The position numbers and the translations under genes are program-made. A DNA stretch of 64,000 nt, from contig DASZAN010000032.1 of NCBI GenBank assembly GCA_035945115.1, positions 81,533-145,532 of the forward strand, read 5' to 3'. How positions within the stretch are numbered: the first letter of the stretch is position 1; each line of letters starts with the position of its first letter. Under the pieces are notes generated by a model, which made no database searches, was not told the DNA's origin, and saw nothing but the letters and a program-made list of their open reading frames with translations. Shown here one piece after another: positions 25,186 through 34,406 of the stretch. Origin of the DNA: DAHUYF01 sp035945115. Lineage in GTDB: Bacteria > Pseudomonadota > Alphaproteobacteria > ATCC43930 > CGMCC-115725.

Positions 25186-25207
25186 ATCAGGCGTCCGATG
25201 GTCGGGC

Positions 25208-26146
25208 TTAGGCGCGTTGGAGAGTGATGGCGCGGAAGACGTCGTCGAGCCGGCCGCGCTCGACGCGGAGCGCTGCGACCGGCCAGCCGGCGACGCGGAT
25301 GAGGTCGGTCACCTCGGCGATGATCGATTGCCCCTCGCGGGGAAAGATCATGAGCGCGCTGCCGTCGATGTCTTCGATCGACTCCACCGTGTCGACGCCG
25401 GGAAGGCGCAGCAACGCCGCCGTCGCGTCATATCCGTCGATGGCGAGCTCGAGGCGAACGGCGTTGTGATGGCGCGAGCGGGCGGCAAGGATGCCCGGCG
25501 TGCCGTCGGCGAGCAGGCAGCCTTCGGCGATGACGATGGCGCGGGTGCAGACCGCGTCCACCTCCTCGAGGATATGCGTGGATATGACGATCGCCTTCTC
25601 CGGCATGCTCGCGATGAGGCGGCGCACCTCGTGCTTCTGATTGGGGTCGAGCCCGTCGGTGGGCTCGTCGAGGATGAGCACGTCGGGATCGTGCAGCAGC
25701 GCCTGCGCCAAGCCGACGCGGCGTTTGAAGCCCTTGGAGAGCGTCTCGATCGGTTGATCGAGCACGCCCGCGAGCTCGGTGCGTGCCACCGCGAGCTCGA
25801 TCCGCCGCTCGGCTTCCTGGCCGGAAAAACCGCGGATGCGCGCGATGAAACCGAGAAACCCCGCGGGCGTCATGTCGGGATAGGCGGGCGCGCCTTCGGG
25901 CAGATAGCCGATGTGACGCTTCGCGGCGATGGGATCGGCGACGATGTCGTGCCCGGCGACCACCGCCGTTCCGCTGGTCGGCGCGAGAAAGCCGGTGATC
26001 ATCTTCATCGTCGTCGACTTGCCGGCGCCGTTGGGGCCCAGAAAGCCAAGCACCTCGCCGCGGGCCACGGTGAAGGACACGTCGTCGACGGCCGTCACCG
26101 GTCCGAAACGCTTCTTCAGATGCCGGACTTCAATCATCTCGTCCAT
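25208..26146 (-). CDS. ABC transporter ATPase (GldA-like)
   Basis: A 312-residue ATPase of the CcmA/GldA type: Walker A GPNGAGKSTTMKMITG, Q-loop YLPEGAPAYPDMTP, signature LSKGFKRRV, Walker B LILDEPTDGLDPNQ and H-loop STHILEEV, then a C-terminal domain of about 90 residues. The ATG at 26146 was chosen because the extra open frame upstream is unlike the family. It is the first gene of the leftward operon ATPase-permease-GldG-DUF4340-DUF1289/pirin. Confidence 0.9.
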   Translation of the reverse strand: MDEMIEVRHLKKRFGPVTAVDDVSFTVARGEVLGFLGPNGAGKSTTMKMITGFLAPTSGTAVVAGHDIVADPIAAKRHIGYLPEGAPAYPDMTPAGFLGFIARIRGFSGQEAERRIELAVARTELAGVLDQPIETLSKGFKRRVGLAQALLHDPDVLILDEPTDGLDPNQKHEVRRLIASMPEKAIVISTHILEEVDAVCTRAIVIAEGCLLADGTPGILAARSRHHNAVRLELAIDGYDATAALLRLPGVDTVESIEDIDGSALMIFPREGQSIIAEVTDLIRVAGWPVAALRVERGRLDDVFRAITLQRA

Positions 26147-26421
26147 GGCTCGTGCCACCCCGCTTCGACGCTTCTCGGTTTGTCCTCTGAGTGCGGTGCG
26201 TTCTGCCGCATTTCCAGGGCGAAAATCAAGCGGATGCTTCCGATCCGGCAAGTGAATTCGCTGTAAGGTCGGCACGACCTGCCCAGCCGTCATGCTCTCT
26301 CGCTGCGGTCCTAGGCGACGAATTCGATACCGTGCAGCCATTTGGCACTCTTTCAGATTTGCAGTTGCGCGCTGCGATAGCCTCGCCGAGACTGGCGCGC
26401 CCTTTTCCAGCCCGGGCGGCC

Positions 26422-27066
26422 ATGCCGGTTCAACTGATCTTCGACCTCTTGAAAGGCGTCGCCGTCGGCATCGTCATCGCGCTGCCGGTGGGACCGGTGG
26501 GCGTGCTCTGCGTGCGGCGGACTCTCTTCGAGGGGCCGAGCTACGGCTTCGTTTCCGGGCTCGGCGCCGCCACCGCCGATACGGTCTTCGGCGTCATCGC
26601 CGGATTCGGCCTCACCTTCGTGCGCGATCTTCTGCTGGGTTATCAGGATTGGCTAGGCGCCACCGGCGGGGCCTTTCTCATCGCCGTCGGCATCAAGGCG
26701 CTCACCACACGGGCGGACATCGAGCCCGAGCCGGTCGAGGACGAGGCGCTCTTTGCCGCCTACGCCTCGACCTTCGCGCTCACCATCACCAATCCCATCA
26801 CTATTCTCGCCTTCGCCGGCATTTTTGCGAAGGTGGGAGTGAGCGAAGAAGCCGGCTTCCTCGACACCGGGGTTCTCGTTGGCGGCGTCTTTCTCGGTTC
26901 GCTTTGGTGGTGGCTGGGACTGAGCTTCGGCATCGCCGGCCTCAGGCGCACGGCGGGGGCGGTGCGTCTCGTCTGGCTCAATCGCATTTCCGGCGCGATC
27001 CTCACGCTCTCGGGGTTGGGCCTTCTCGCTGCGGCCGCCCTCACCTTCGCCGGCATTCCCGTGTAA
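26422..27066 (+). CDS. LysE family exporter
   Basis: A 214-residue membrane protein with about six helices. The LysE family signature is near the N-terminus (GVAVGIVIALPVGPVGVLCVRRTL), followed by SYGFVSGLGAATADTVFGVI and the second-half TITNPITILAFAGIF. Members export amino acids such as lysine or threonine. It has no adjacent LysG-type regulator. The gene is followed by mscS after 89 bases. Confidence 0.88.
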   Translation: MPVQLIFDLLKGVAVGIVIALPVGPVGVLCVRRTLFEGPSYGFVSGLGAATADTVFGVIAGFGLTFVRDLLLGYQDWLGATGGAFLIAVGIKALTTRADIEPEPVEDEALFAAYASTFALTITNPITILAFAGIFAKVGVSEEAGFLDTGVLVGGVFLGSLWWWLGLSFGIAGLRRTAGAVRLVWLNRISGAILTLSGLGLLAAAALTFAGIPV

Positions 27067-27155
27067 GCCGAGCAATTGTCGCGCGAAAGGGCAATTTTGC
27101 GCCGCGGGACGAGGATGCTTGGCGCTCGCCGAGCCCGCGAGTAATCTCCTGCGCC

Positions 27156-29393
27156 ATGATCCCGTGGCGCATCTTCCGCTGGCTCGCGCTCGCTCTCTGC
27201 GCGGCGGCGGCCCTCGGCCCGTTGTCGCTTGCCGAGGCACAGCCGCAGGCGCCAGCCGCCGCCCAGGCGCCCGCGCCGGTCTCGGCCGACGAGCTGGAGC
27301 GGCTCGTCAACACCCTCCAGGACGACGAGGAGCGGGGGAAGCTCGTCGAGGAGCTGCGCGGCCTCATCGCCGCGCAGCGGGGGGTCGAGCAGAAGGAGGA
27401 GACCGAGAATCCCGCCGCGGTCCTCAACGTCATCTCCGCTCAGATCGGCGCGGTGAGCGCCGAGATCGTCGATGCCGCCGCGGTGGTGGTCGACGCACCT
27501 TGGCTCATCGGCTGGTTCGAGGCGCAGGTGAGCGATGCCGATGCGCGCGCGCGCTGGCTCGAGCGCGGCTTGAAGCTCGGCATCATCTTCGGCGCGGCGC
27601 TCCTCGGCGAGTGGCTCGCCCGCACGCTCATGCGTCGTCCCCGCGCGCGGCTCGCGGCGCGGACAAATGGGGGCGCCATGGCGCAGGCGCTGCTGCTGGT
27701 GATGCAGCTCGTGGTCGAGCTCTTGCCGATTGCCGCGTTCACGGTGACGGCGTTCACCGTTCTGCCGCTGGTGCAGCCGAAGTTTGGCACCGCCCATGTC
27801 GCTCAGGTCGTCATCTATGCCGTGCTCTGGGCGCGCGGCATTCTCGCGGTCTCGCAGGTGTTCTTACTGTCGGCCGGCGCGACACTCATCCCGTCCCTTG
27901 GCGAGGAGACGCGCAACTACCTTTACATCTGGGTCCGCCGCTTCACCAACTGGGCGATCTACGGCTATGCCCTGGCGACGGCGTCATGGTGGCTCGGCAT
28001 TCCCGGCGCCATCTACGTGCTGCTGCTGCGCGGCACGCTCCTGGTGCTGGGCGTGCTCTCAGTGGTCTTCGTGCTGCAGAACCGTGCCGCCGTCGCCGAG
28101 TTTCTCCGCGGCAAGCCGCCTGGCCCGGGCGAGTCGGCGGCGCAAGGGCATGGCTGGCGCCTCCTCCGCCAGCGCCTCGCCGATACCTGGCACATCCTCG
28201 CCATCATCTATCTCGCCGGCACCTTCGGCACCTACGTGCTTCGCATCGAGAGCGGCTTCGCGTTCATCCTGCGAGCGACGCTGCTGAGCCTCGTCGTGAT
28301 TGTCGCCGCGGGGATCATCGTGCGGGCGGTGAAGCGCTTGAGCGAGCGCGGCTTCGCCGTCAGCGCGGACCTCAAGACGCGCTTCCCGACGCTCGAGCAG
28401 CGCGCCAACCGTTATCTGCCGGTGCTGACCGTTCTCGCCTCGGCGGTCGTCTATTCCTTCATGGTCCTGGCGCTGTTGCAAGCCTGGGGGATTGACGCCT
28501 TCGCCTGGTTCAGCAGCGCCTTCGGGCGAAAGATCGCAGGAAGTGCCGTTTCGATCGGCACGGTCGTCGTCGTAGCGCTCCTTCTCTGGGAGCTCTTCGG
28601 CGCCGCGGTCGAGCGCTACCTGAACGGCGTCGGCTATGACGGCCGTCCGGTGGCGCGAAGCGCGCGCACGCGCACCCTGCTGCCGCTGCTGCGCACGACG
28701 GTATTCATATTCCTCGCCACCATCGTGACCTTCATCGTGCTCTCGGCGCTGGGTGTCGACATCGCGCCGCTTCTCGCCGGCGCCGGCGTTGCCGGCATCG
28801 CCATCGGCTTCGGCTCGCAGGCGCTCGTCAAGGATGTCATCACCGGCCTCTTCATCCTGCTCGAGGACACGCTCGCCGTGGGCGAGGTGGTGGATGTCGG
28901 CAAGGGCCATGTCGGCACCGTCGAAGCGATCTCGATCCGCGCCATCAAGCTCCGCGACATCGAGGGCACCGTCCACACCGTGCCCTTCAGCGAGGTCTCG
29001 ACCGTGCGCAACATGACGCGCGACTATTCCTACTTCGTCGCCGATGTCGGCGTCCTCTACCGCGAGGATCCCGACCGCGTCGTCGCCGTGCTGCGCGAGG
29101 TCGCCGACGAGCTCCGCCGCGATGCGGCCTGGGCTCCTTTCCTGATGGCACCGCTCGATGTCGTCGGGGTCGACAAATTCACCGACAGCGCCATGGTGAT
29201 CCGCGTGCGGCTCAAGACGGTGCCGCTGAAACAGTGGCCGCTCGGCCGCGAATTCAATCGCCGTATGAAGAAGGCGTTCGACCAGCACGGGATCGAGATG
29301 CCCGCCGCGAACCAGACCCGCTATCTCGAGGAGCATCCGGCGGACGCAGAGCAGCACGACATCGCCGGCAGCTCCAAGGCCGCGCGCGCCTGA
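27156..29393 (+). CDS. large MscS-type mechanosensitive channel
   Basis: A 745-residue channel. It has a cleavable signal (LALALCAAAALGPLSLAEAQ), a Pro/Gln-rich and acidic periplasmic region (30-130), about ten membrane helices, and the MscS core near 520-720. In the core the pore helix is GAGVAGIAIGFGSQALVKDV and the beta domain includes VGEVVDVGKGHVGTVEAISI, with the usual cytoplasmic vestibule. It resembles YnaI/YbiO/MscM-like large MscS proteins. The ATG at 27156 starts the signal peptide; the frame is open far upstream but overlaps lysE. Confidence 0.92.
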   Translation: MIPWRIFRWLALALCAAAALGPLSLAEAQPQAPAAAQAPAPVSADELERLVNTLQDDEERGKLVEELRGLIAAQRGVEQKEETENPAAVLNVISAQIGAVSAEIVDAAAVVVDAPWLIGWFEAQVSDADARARWLERGLKLGIIFGAALLGEWLARTLMRRPRARLAARTNGGAMAQALLLVMQLVVELLPIAAFTVTAFTVLPLVQPKFGTAHVAQVVIYAVLWARGILAVSQVFLLSAGATLIPSLGEETRNYLYIWVRRFTNWAIYGYALATASWWLGIPGAIYVLLLRGTLLVLGVLSVVFVLQNRAAVAEFLRGKPPGPGESAAQGHGWRLLRQRLADTWHILAIIYLAGTFGTYVLRIESGFAFILRATLLSLVVIVAAGIIVRAVKRLSERGFAVSADLKTRFPTLEQRANRYLPVLTVLASAVVYSFMVLALLQAWGIDAFAWFSSAFGRKIAGSAVSIGTVVVVALLLWELFGAAVERYLNGVGYDGRPVARSARTRTLLPLLRTTVFIFLATIVTFIVLSALGVDIAPLLAGAGVAGIAIGFGSQALVKDVITGLFILLEDTLAVGEVVDVGKGHVGTVEAISIRAIKLRDIEGTVHTVPFSEVSTVRNMTRDYSYFVADVGVLYREDPDRVVAVLREVADELRRDAAWAPFLMAPLDVVGVDKFTDSAMVIRVRLKTVPLKQWPLGREFNRRMKKAFDQHGIEMPAANQTRYLEEHPADAEQHDIAGSSKAARA

Positions 29394-29455
29394 GAGGCCG
29401 CCACTTGCGGCTGCCGAAGCTTGGGGCCTCGGTCCTCGGCGAGAGAGAACCTAGT

Positions 29456-29475
29456 CGGCCTGAAAATACAGGCCG
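29456..29475 (+). terminator. hairpin after mscS
   Basis: CGGCCTG-AAAATA-CAGGCCG forms a 7-bp stem 62 bases after the mscS stop. No T-run follows, so it is only a candidate terminator or a processing site. The remaining 29394-29598 stretch shows no gene. Confidence 0.3.
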
Positions 29476-29598
29476 GAAACAGGCAAATGGCGTCTTGCGA
29501 GATTCGAAGGGCGAGAGCGGCCTACGCAGTTCCAATGCCCTTGGATAAGATATTCGCTCGCCGAATAATTGTAATTGGCTTCGTTCGGTAATTTGCTC

Positions 29599-29859
29599 CT
29601 ACATTTTGGGCATGGTCAACGCGGGCGCTAATGCTTGGCGAGGCGCACCCCAGCCGCCGCCATTCTCGGGGATGAACTCGACGCCGGCTTGCTCGAGGGC
29701 CTGTCGGATCGCGGCCATGACGTCGGGAACCGGCCGGCGCTCGTCCGCCTCGAAATGGACGATGGTGCGCAAGCTCACGTCGCTGGCCGCCGCCAGCTCG
29801 ACCTGGGTCATATCGAGGAGACCGCGGGCGCCGCGGCATTGGGCGGGGGTGATGTTCAT
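29599..29859 (-). CDS. small XRE-type HTH regulator
   Basis: An 86-residue Cro/CI-type DNA-binding protein. The sequence from MNITPAQCRGARGLLDMTQ through VELAAASDVSLRTIVHFE is a complete HTH, followed by VMAAIRQALEQAGVEFIPENGGG, a C-terminal motif common to a small rhizobial regulator family. The ATG at 29859 matches the usual family start; the longer open frame adds 37 hydrophobic residues not expected here. No ribosome site is obvious. The target genes are unknown. Confidence 0.78.
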   Translation of the reverse strand: MNITPAQCRGARGLLDMTQVELAAASDVSLRTIVHFEADERRPVPDVMAAIRQALEQAGVEFIPENGGGWGAPRQALAPALTMPKM

Positions 29860-30021
29860 GACCGGTCCGGGCATCAGTGCCGCAGCGGTGATCAGTGGTG
29901 GACCTGCCATTGAAAGTGAGGAGCAGGCGAATGCCATCGCACCAGAGGCAAGAGACGCTGTTGCGGCCACAGCGGAATGATCAGTCGGTCTGCGCGCTCC
30001 TTTGCACGCCTTGAGAGAACC

Positions 30022-30657
30022 TCAGCCTGCCCTTCTCTGGGATGGGCTTCTTTCGTCCGAGACCACCAGGTTCCGCTGAGACGATTGTCGCTTGACCTTG
30101 GAGCGGGCCAAACGCACCGAAGCGGATCGCGGGCTCACGGTCATGAAAGAGCGCGCGAACGGATCGGTCTCCCGTTGCTGCTCCTCCTGGATCTTAGCCA
30201 CCTGCGTGCCGTTTCCGATCCGCAGAGCGTTTCGGATGGCGATGTACCTCTCGACATGACGCCGCCATGCGCCGCCCTCGATAATCAGATGATGCTCTTC
30301 GTTATCGGCTAAGCGCTTGAGAAGATCTGCCTCGCTGAGCGGTCCCTCGCCGTCGATGCGAGATTGATATCGATATTGACGGTCGCTCTTGAGCCGCGCG
30401 AGTGCGTAGCTCAAAACACTGGCGCGGTTGAAGTAAACAAGGAGACGCCCCAGGCCCTGGGATTGCCCGACCGCCCAATCTTCCGTGTATGCGATGAACT
30501 CCGATGCAGCGCAGCGCAAACAAACGCGATGTCGCTGCTCGACCATACCAGGCGCGAGCCCCAGGACTCGCTCACAGAGGTCCTCAACTGTCCATGCGCC
30601 ATCCGGTTGCTCGAAGAAGAGACGAGCGACAGCGCGCATGAGATGCCCGGGACCCAT
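30022..30657 (-). CDS. hypothetical protein with N-terminal winged-helix-like region
   Basis: A 211-residue soluble protein. Residues 1-45 (MRAVARLFFEQPDGAWTVEDLCERVL) look like a small winged helix. A middle segment (SLxRLLVYFNRASVLSYALARL-like) is helical. The last 60 residues are Arg/Lys/Ser-rich and may be disordered or bind nucleic acid. GAGG lies before the ATG. I do not recognise the family. Codon use looks coding. Confidence 0.6.
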   Translation of the reverse strand: MGPGHLMRAVARLFFEQPDGAWTVEDLCERVLGLAPGMVEQRHRVCLRCAASEFIAYTEDWAVGQSQGLGRLLVYFNRASVLSYALARLKSDRQYRYQSRIDGEGPLSEADLLKRLADNEEHHLIIEGGAWRRHVERYIAIRNALRIGNGTQVAKIQEEQQRETDPFARSFMTVSPRSASVRLARSKVKRQSSQRNLVVSDERSPSQRRAG

Positions 30658-30686
30658 ATCGACCTCACACCGTTCACGTCGAGGCG

Positions 30687-30779
30687 ATGAATCCCAAGTT
30701 AACGAAAATGAGTGCTGGTGTTAACCATGTTTTAGAGGATGCGCTTCAGATAATTCTGCGAAAGGGGGATCTACTGTGA
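30687..30779 (+). CDS. possible 30-residue leader peptide
   Basis: An ATG ORF encoding MNPKLTKMSAGVNHVLEDAL and ten more residues. Its TGA overlaps the GTG start of the next gene (GTGA at 30776-30779). GAGG is close to the ATG. Such an overlap is common for coupled translation, so it may be a real leader ORF; its length makes this uncertain. Confidence 0.3.
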   Translation: MNPKLTKMSAGVNHVLEDALQIILRKGDLL

Positions 30780-30964
30780 CTGAGAGTCAGGAGTTGCGCG
30801 CCAGGGCAGCCGAATGGCGAGTACGCGCCCAATCGATTGATGACCGAGGGCTTCAGCACGAATTGGTTAGACTAGCGAGCCTGTTTGAAGAAGCCGCGGA
30901 GCGAATCGACACTCACAAAGGGGCGGCGTTATCGCGTGCCTACGCGGGCGTTGGTGAGGCGTGA
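30776..30964 (+). CDS. small helical protein of a rhizobial type
   Basis: A 62-residue Glu/Arg/Ala-rich, probably fully helical protein (SQELRARAAEWRVRAQSIDD, then HELVRLASLFEEAAERID). It resembles the protein at 59701 (YREKAAHCRRLAQI pattern) and a small family abundant in Bradyrhizobium-like genomes. It starts at GTG with AAAGGGGG upstream. The function is unknown. Confidence 0.6.
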   Translation: MTESQELRARAAEWRVRAQSIDDRGLQHELVRLASLFEEAAERIDTHKGAALSRAYAGVGEA

Positions 30965-30996
30965 CTTTGGCCGCGGATCGAGCATAGCGAAGAAAG

Positions 30997-31344
30997 ATGC
31001 GCGTGAGAGCGGTGGTCGTCCTTCTGATGGGCGTGGTGCTTGTCGGCTGCGAGTCGTCAGGCGTGGCCGAGCGACAGACATTCGAGCTCAACAGATCTTA
31101 TGCCACGTGTTTGAAGAACGAGGCTCGCCGCGTCGATACCGGGGCGGCGGAGCCGGCAACGGTGGCGATGGCGATCTGGCCGGCCTGCTCGCGTTTTTTC
31201 ACGCGGATGCGCGAGGCTGTTGCCCAGGGTGAGGACGCAGGAGCTCGCCAGGAGCTCGACTCGCGATTTCGACTGAGTGACCTCGATTTCGCAACGAAAA
31301 TGGTGGTTGAGCAACGGGCAGAAAGGACGTCCGCTCTCCGCTGA
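30997..31344 (+). CDS. small lipoprotein
   Basis: A 115-residue protein with signal MRVRAVVVLLMGVVLVGC, a lipobox ending at Cys18. The mature part is helical with two further Cys (SYATCLKNEA and IWPACSRFF) about 28 residues apart. The function is unknown. It starts 33 bases after the preceding small gene and may be co-transcribed with it. Confidence 0.7.
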   Translation: MRVRAVVVLLMGVVLVGCESSGVAERQTFELNRSYATCLKNEARRVDTGAAEPATVAMAIWPACSRFFTRMREAVAQGEDAGARQELDSRFRLSDLDFATKMVVEQRAERTSALR

Positions 31345-31455
31345 GTCGATCCCCGCTGGCACTGGCGTCTGCTCGGCCAATGCTGATCATCGTGGGTGCG
31401 GGCCAAACAGATGTAATCTGCTCTCGAACTGTCCCCCTCAAGTGGGCAGAGCGCT

Positions 31456-32355
31456 CTAATGATGGGCGACGATACTCTCGAGGGCGTCGGGTGTATCGAT
31501 AACGATCCAGCCCCCACCGAGATGCACAATCCCGCGCCGCTGCCAATCGCGCAAACAACGATTGACGCTTTCTCTCGTGCCGCCGATTAACATCGCGAGT
31601 TCGCGCTGAGACAAAGATACCTTCGGGCGTCTTGCGTTGCTTCCCACTCCCTTTGGGATGATTGCTTTGGTGAGGAGAACTTTCGCCAGTCGAACCGAGA
31701 GCTCCGAAAAGGCGACTTCGGTGATTCGTTCGTCGGCCTGGCGTAACCTTTCGCACATCGTCTCGAGCAGGCGGAGACAGGCCTGGGGATGATATTCGAG
31801 AAATGCCATCACATCGCGGCGCTCGAACACCAACAGTTCACAGGCGGAGAGCGCAATTGCACTCGCCGTTCGACCTCGGCCATCGAAGAGGGCAATTTCT
31901 CCAAAAACTTCGCCCGGACCAAGATCTGCCAAGACGATTTCTCGACCGCTTGCTGACCGCGCGGTGATACGCACTGTTCCGGTCAGCACCGCGAGCATGC
32001 TTTGCTCGGCTGAGCCGATTTCAAAAATCGATTCACTCGCAGCGAAGCGATAGCGGTGGGCGCGCGAGGCGAGTTGGAAGCGAGTCTGCTCATCAAGCGC
32101 GCGGAAGAGGCGACACTTTTCCAAGAGTTGAGTGCCTTCACGCACGACACCTGGAACGCCGTCCGGCATCGCGGCAGTCACTCGGAGCGGGGAGCTCCGA
32201 TCATCGCTTAGAGACGCGCCGCAAGCCGCGCAATACTTCGCATTGTGAGTGTTGGCAGAGCCGCATGCCGGGCACGGGCTCGCCAAAGAGTTTCCACAAT
32301 TGGTGCAAAAACGGGCGGTATCAGGAACGTTGTTGCCGCACCGCGTGCAATCCAT
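31456..32355 (-). CDS. Crp/Fnr-family regulator with N-terminal double zinc ribbon
   Basis: A 299-residue regulator. Residues 3-45 hold two zinc ribbons (Cys3, 6, 17, 20 and Cys28, 31, 42, 45; pattern CTRCG..CTNCG, CPACG..CAACG). A cyclic-nucleotide-binding domain follows (about 80-200) with GEVFGEIALFDGRGRTASA, where the RTASA matches the cAMP-binding phosphate cassette. The Crp-type HTH is VSLSQRELAMLIGGTRESVNRCLRDW. Zinc ribbons fused to Crp are unusual; they may mediate protein contacts or redox sensing. It lies 34 bases downstream of the histidine kinase stop, so the two are probably co-transcribed. Confidence 0.88.
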   Translation of the reverse strand: MDCTRCGNNVPDTARFCTNCGNSLASPCPACGSANTHNAKYCAACGASLSDDRSSPLRVTAAMPDGVPGVVREGTQLLEKCRLFRALDEQTRFQLASRAHRYRFAASESIFEIGSAEQSMLAVLTGTVRITARSASGREIVLADLGPGEVFGEIALFDGRGRTASAIALSACELLVFERRDVMAFLEYHPQACLRLLETMCERLRQADERITEVAFSELSVRLAKVLLTKAIIPKGVGSNARRPKVSLSQRELAMLIGGTRESVNRCLRDWQRRGIVHLGGGWIVIDTPDALESIVAHH

Positions 32356-32389
32356 TGGAAGCTCCAGTCCCCGAGCTAAACGATTATGT

Positions 32390-33937
32390 TCACGGGTTAG
32401 CCCCCGCCTGCAAGGCACGAAGCGCTTGGGCCAGGTCCGCTTGGCGCAGCGGTTTGCTGATGAGCGGAAAGTCGCCTTCGAGGTTCGCCGCGCCCACTAA
32501 ATCCTCGGCATAACCCGACGTCAATACGACTTTGATCCCAGCGCGAAGTCGCCTGGCTTCGCGAGCGAGATCGATTCCACTCATTCCGCCCGGCATCACA
32601 ACGTCGGTGAGAATGAGCTCGATATCGGGTCGACGTTGCAGCACCCTCAGCGCTTCCTTCCCCGTCGTTGCTTCGATGGTGCGGTAGCCCAGGTCTGTCA
32701 ATAGCTCTGTTATGGTTTTAAGAACGCCCTCGTCATCCTCAACCACTAGGACGAATGGCAAGTCATCGCTGGCTGGGAGTTGGCGTTCTTCCTTGTGAAT
32801 TGAGGTCGCCACCGGTATTTCGGTGGCTCTCGGAAAATAGAGCTCAACCGTCGTACCGGCACTAGGTGCAGTTCGAATTTCCGTGTAACCGCCGCTCTGT
32901 TTTGCGAATCCATGCACCATGCTGAGGCCGAGCCCGGTTCCTTTGCCAGGCGGCTTTGTTGTGAAGAATGGCTCAAAAGCTCGAGCCGCAACGGATGGTA
33001 ACATTCCCTCGCCGGTATCGGTCACCGCGAGCAGTACATAGCTCGATCCATCGATCATCACGTTTTTTGCAGCAACGATGAGCTTGCCACCGTGGGGCAT
33101 CGCATCATGCGCATTGAACGAAAGATTGAGTAGTGCCGTTTCGAGCTGGGCCGGATCGAGGCGACAAGGCCACAGGTTGAGATCAACGTCGAAGGCGACG
33201 GTCACTGCGTCGCCGGCAGCACGTTTCAGCAGGTCTCGGCACCCCGTCAAGACATCAAATACATTGATAACCTTCGTCCGAAGGGTTCCCTGTCGTGCGA
33301 AAGCGAGGAGGTGTTCGGTAATCCGTTTCCCTGTCCCAACTGCCTCAAGCGCCGCAGCGGCAAGCCGTTGAACTCTTTCACTCGACGATGGGCGGTGCGC
33401 GATGAGCTCGAGGTTACCGCCAAGCACCGTGAGGAGATTGTTGAAATCATGGGCGACGCCTCCGGCCAAGCGTCCGAGGGCTTCGAGTTTGTGAGTTTGG
33501 GTGAAATGTTCGTTGTCAGACGAAGGTTGCCCATCACGGTTCGAGGTAAACTCGGCGGTGCCGGTTCGCACAATCGCGATCTCAATGCCAGTAGTCTCGC
33601 CATCCAGGCGCTGGGCGTACCAGGTTTCCTCCCAATTCCGCGCGGGTCCTGGTATTGCTTGGCTAAGCAGATGGAGCCCATGAGCGGGTTCGCCCGTCTC
33701 GATAACTTGTCGTGCCGCGGCGCCCGCCTCTGCCGCGCGTCCCGGAATCAAATCCTGCAGGGTCTTTCCAACGAGCTCTGCCGAAGATTTTCGGTGTAAG
33801 TGGGCGAAGGTCTCGCTCACGCGGAGGAACTCGAGATCCGCGGTTAAGGATGCGAGCGCTATCGGCGCAATACGGTATATCGTATTGAGCTCTGCCCGAA
33901 GTCTCTGCAGTTCCTCTTCAGCGCCTCGGTCAACCAT
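32390..33937 (-). CDS. PAS hybrid histidine kinase with receiver domain
   Basis: A 515-residue cytoplasmic sensor. An N-terminal coiled coil and PAS domain span about 5-125 (TIYRIAPIALASLTADLEFLRV). The phospho-acceptor His163 is in GRLAGGVAHDFNNLLT (HisKA). HATPase follows with NLSFNAHDAMPHGG, DTGEGM and GKGTGLGLSMVHGF. A C-terminal receiver has EDDEGV and phospho-acceptor Asp in LILTDVVMPGGMSG. It has no membrane helix, so it senses an internal signal. No separate response regulator is adjacent except the zinc-ribbon Crp protein. The start at 33937 is preferred to 34003. Confidence 0.9.
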   Translation of the reverse strand: MVDRGAEEELQRLRAELNTIYRIAPIALASLTADLEFLRVSETFAHLHRKSSAELVGKTLQDLIPGRAAEAGAAARQVIETGEPAHGLHLLSQAIPGPARNWEETWYAQRLDGETTGIEIAIVRTGTAEFTSNRDGQPSSDNEHFTQTHKLEALGRLAGGVAHDFNNLLTVLGGNLELIAHRPSSSERVQRLAAAALEAVGTGKRITEHLLAFARQGTLRTKVINVFDVLTGCRDLLKRAAGDAVTVAFDVDLNLWPCRLDPAQLETALLNLSFNAHDAMPHGGKLIVAAKNVMIDGSSYVLLAVTDTGEGMLPSVAARAFEPFFTTKPPGKGTGLGLSMVHGFAKQSGGYTEIRTAPSAGTTVELYFPRATEIPVATSIHKEERQLPASDDLPFVLVVEDDEGVLKTITELLTDLGYRTIEATTGKEALRVLQRRPDIELILTDVVMPGGMSGIDLAREARRLRAGIKVVLTSGYAEDLVGAANLEGDFPLISKPLRQADLAQALRALQAGANP

Positions 33938-34166
33938 TGGAGCCCAACCGCCTGCCCCGATTGCTGATCGGTGGCACCGACGTCGCCGCGTTCTCAGGAT
34001 CACGCATGGTCATGAGGGCACCAGCTGGTGCTCTGCGGACTGCCGTCCTCAGGTCGTCCTCAGCTTCGGGCCCAATCCCCTTAATGCTAAGGCTATTCTC
34101 ATATGAGAGTTCGCGCAATACGAGGCTGCGCTTTCGGCTACTGCAGCCCCAAATTCTGGCCTCAAC

Positions 34167-34406
34167 CTACTTTCGGCCCGCCTCCCGCGCCTTGAGTTCG
34201 CGCTCAACTTCGAACGCTCGTTCTTCGAAATCACCGGCGAGGCGCTCGAGCAATCTGATGATGGCGGCGGGATGCACGACGCCAGGTTTCACAGCGCTTG
34301 CGACGCCGCGAAGATATACCGCCTTGGCTCGAAAGTAGGCCACCTCCGCGGCGCCCATCTGGTCCTTGGGCTCGTATAGGTCCCCGTGCCCACAAGACGT
34401 TTTCAT
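34167..34406 (-). CDS. small hypothetical protein
   Basis: A 79-residue protein starting at the ATG at 34406, with AGGAG 6 bases upstream. It is helical and charged (MGAAEVAYFRAKAVYLRGVASAV, then IIRLLERLAGDFEERAFEVE). Reading upstream into the longer open frame gives low-complexity, non-coding-like sequence, so this start is well supported. I do not recognise the family, but it resembles other small rhizobial helical proteins. Confidence 0.6.
   Translation of the reverse strand: MKTSCGHGDLYEPKDQMGAAEVAYFRAKAVYLRGVASAVKPGVVHPAAIIRLLERLAGDFEERAFEVERELKAREAGRK

Noticed and set aside
26292..27155. N-terminal extension of the mscS frame over lysE
   Set aside because: The translation is Arg/His-rich and out of frame with the real LysE gene; the signal peptide starts at 27156.
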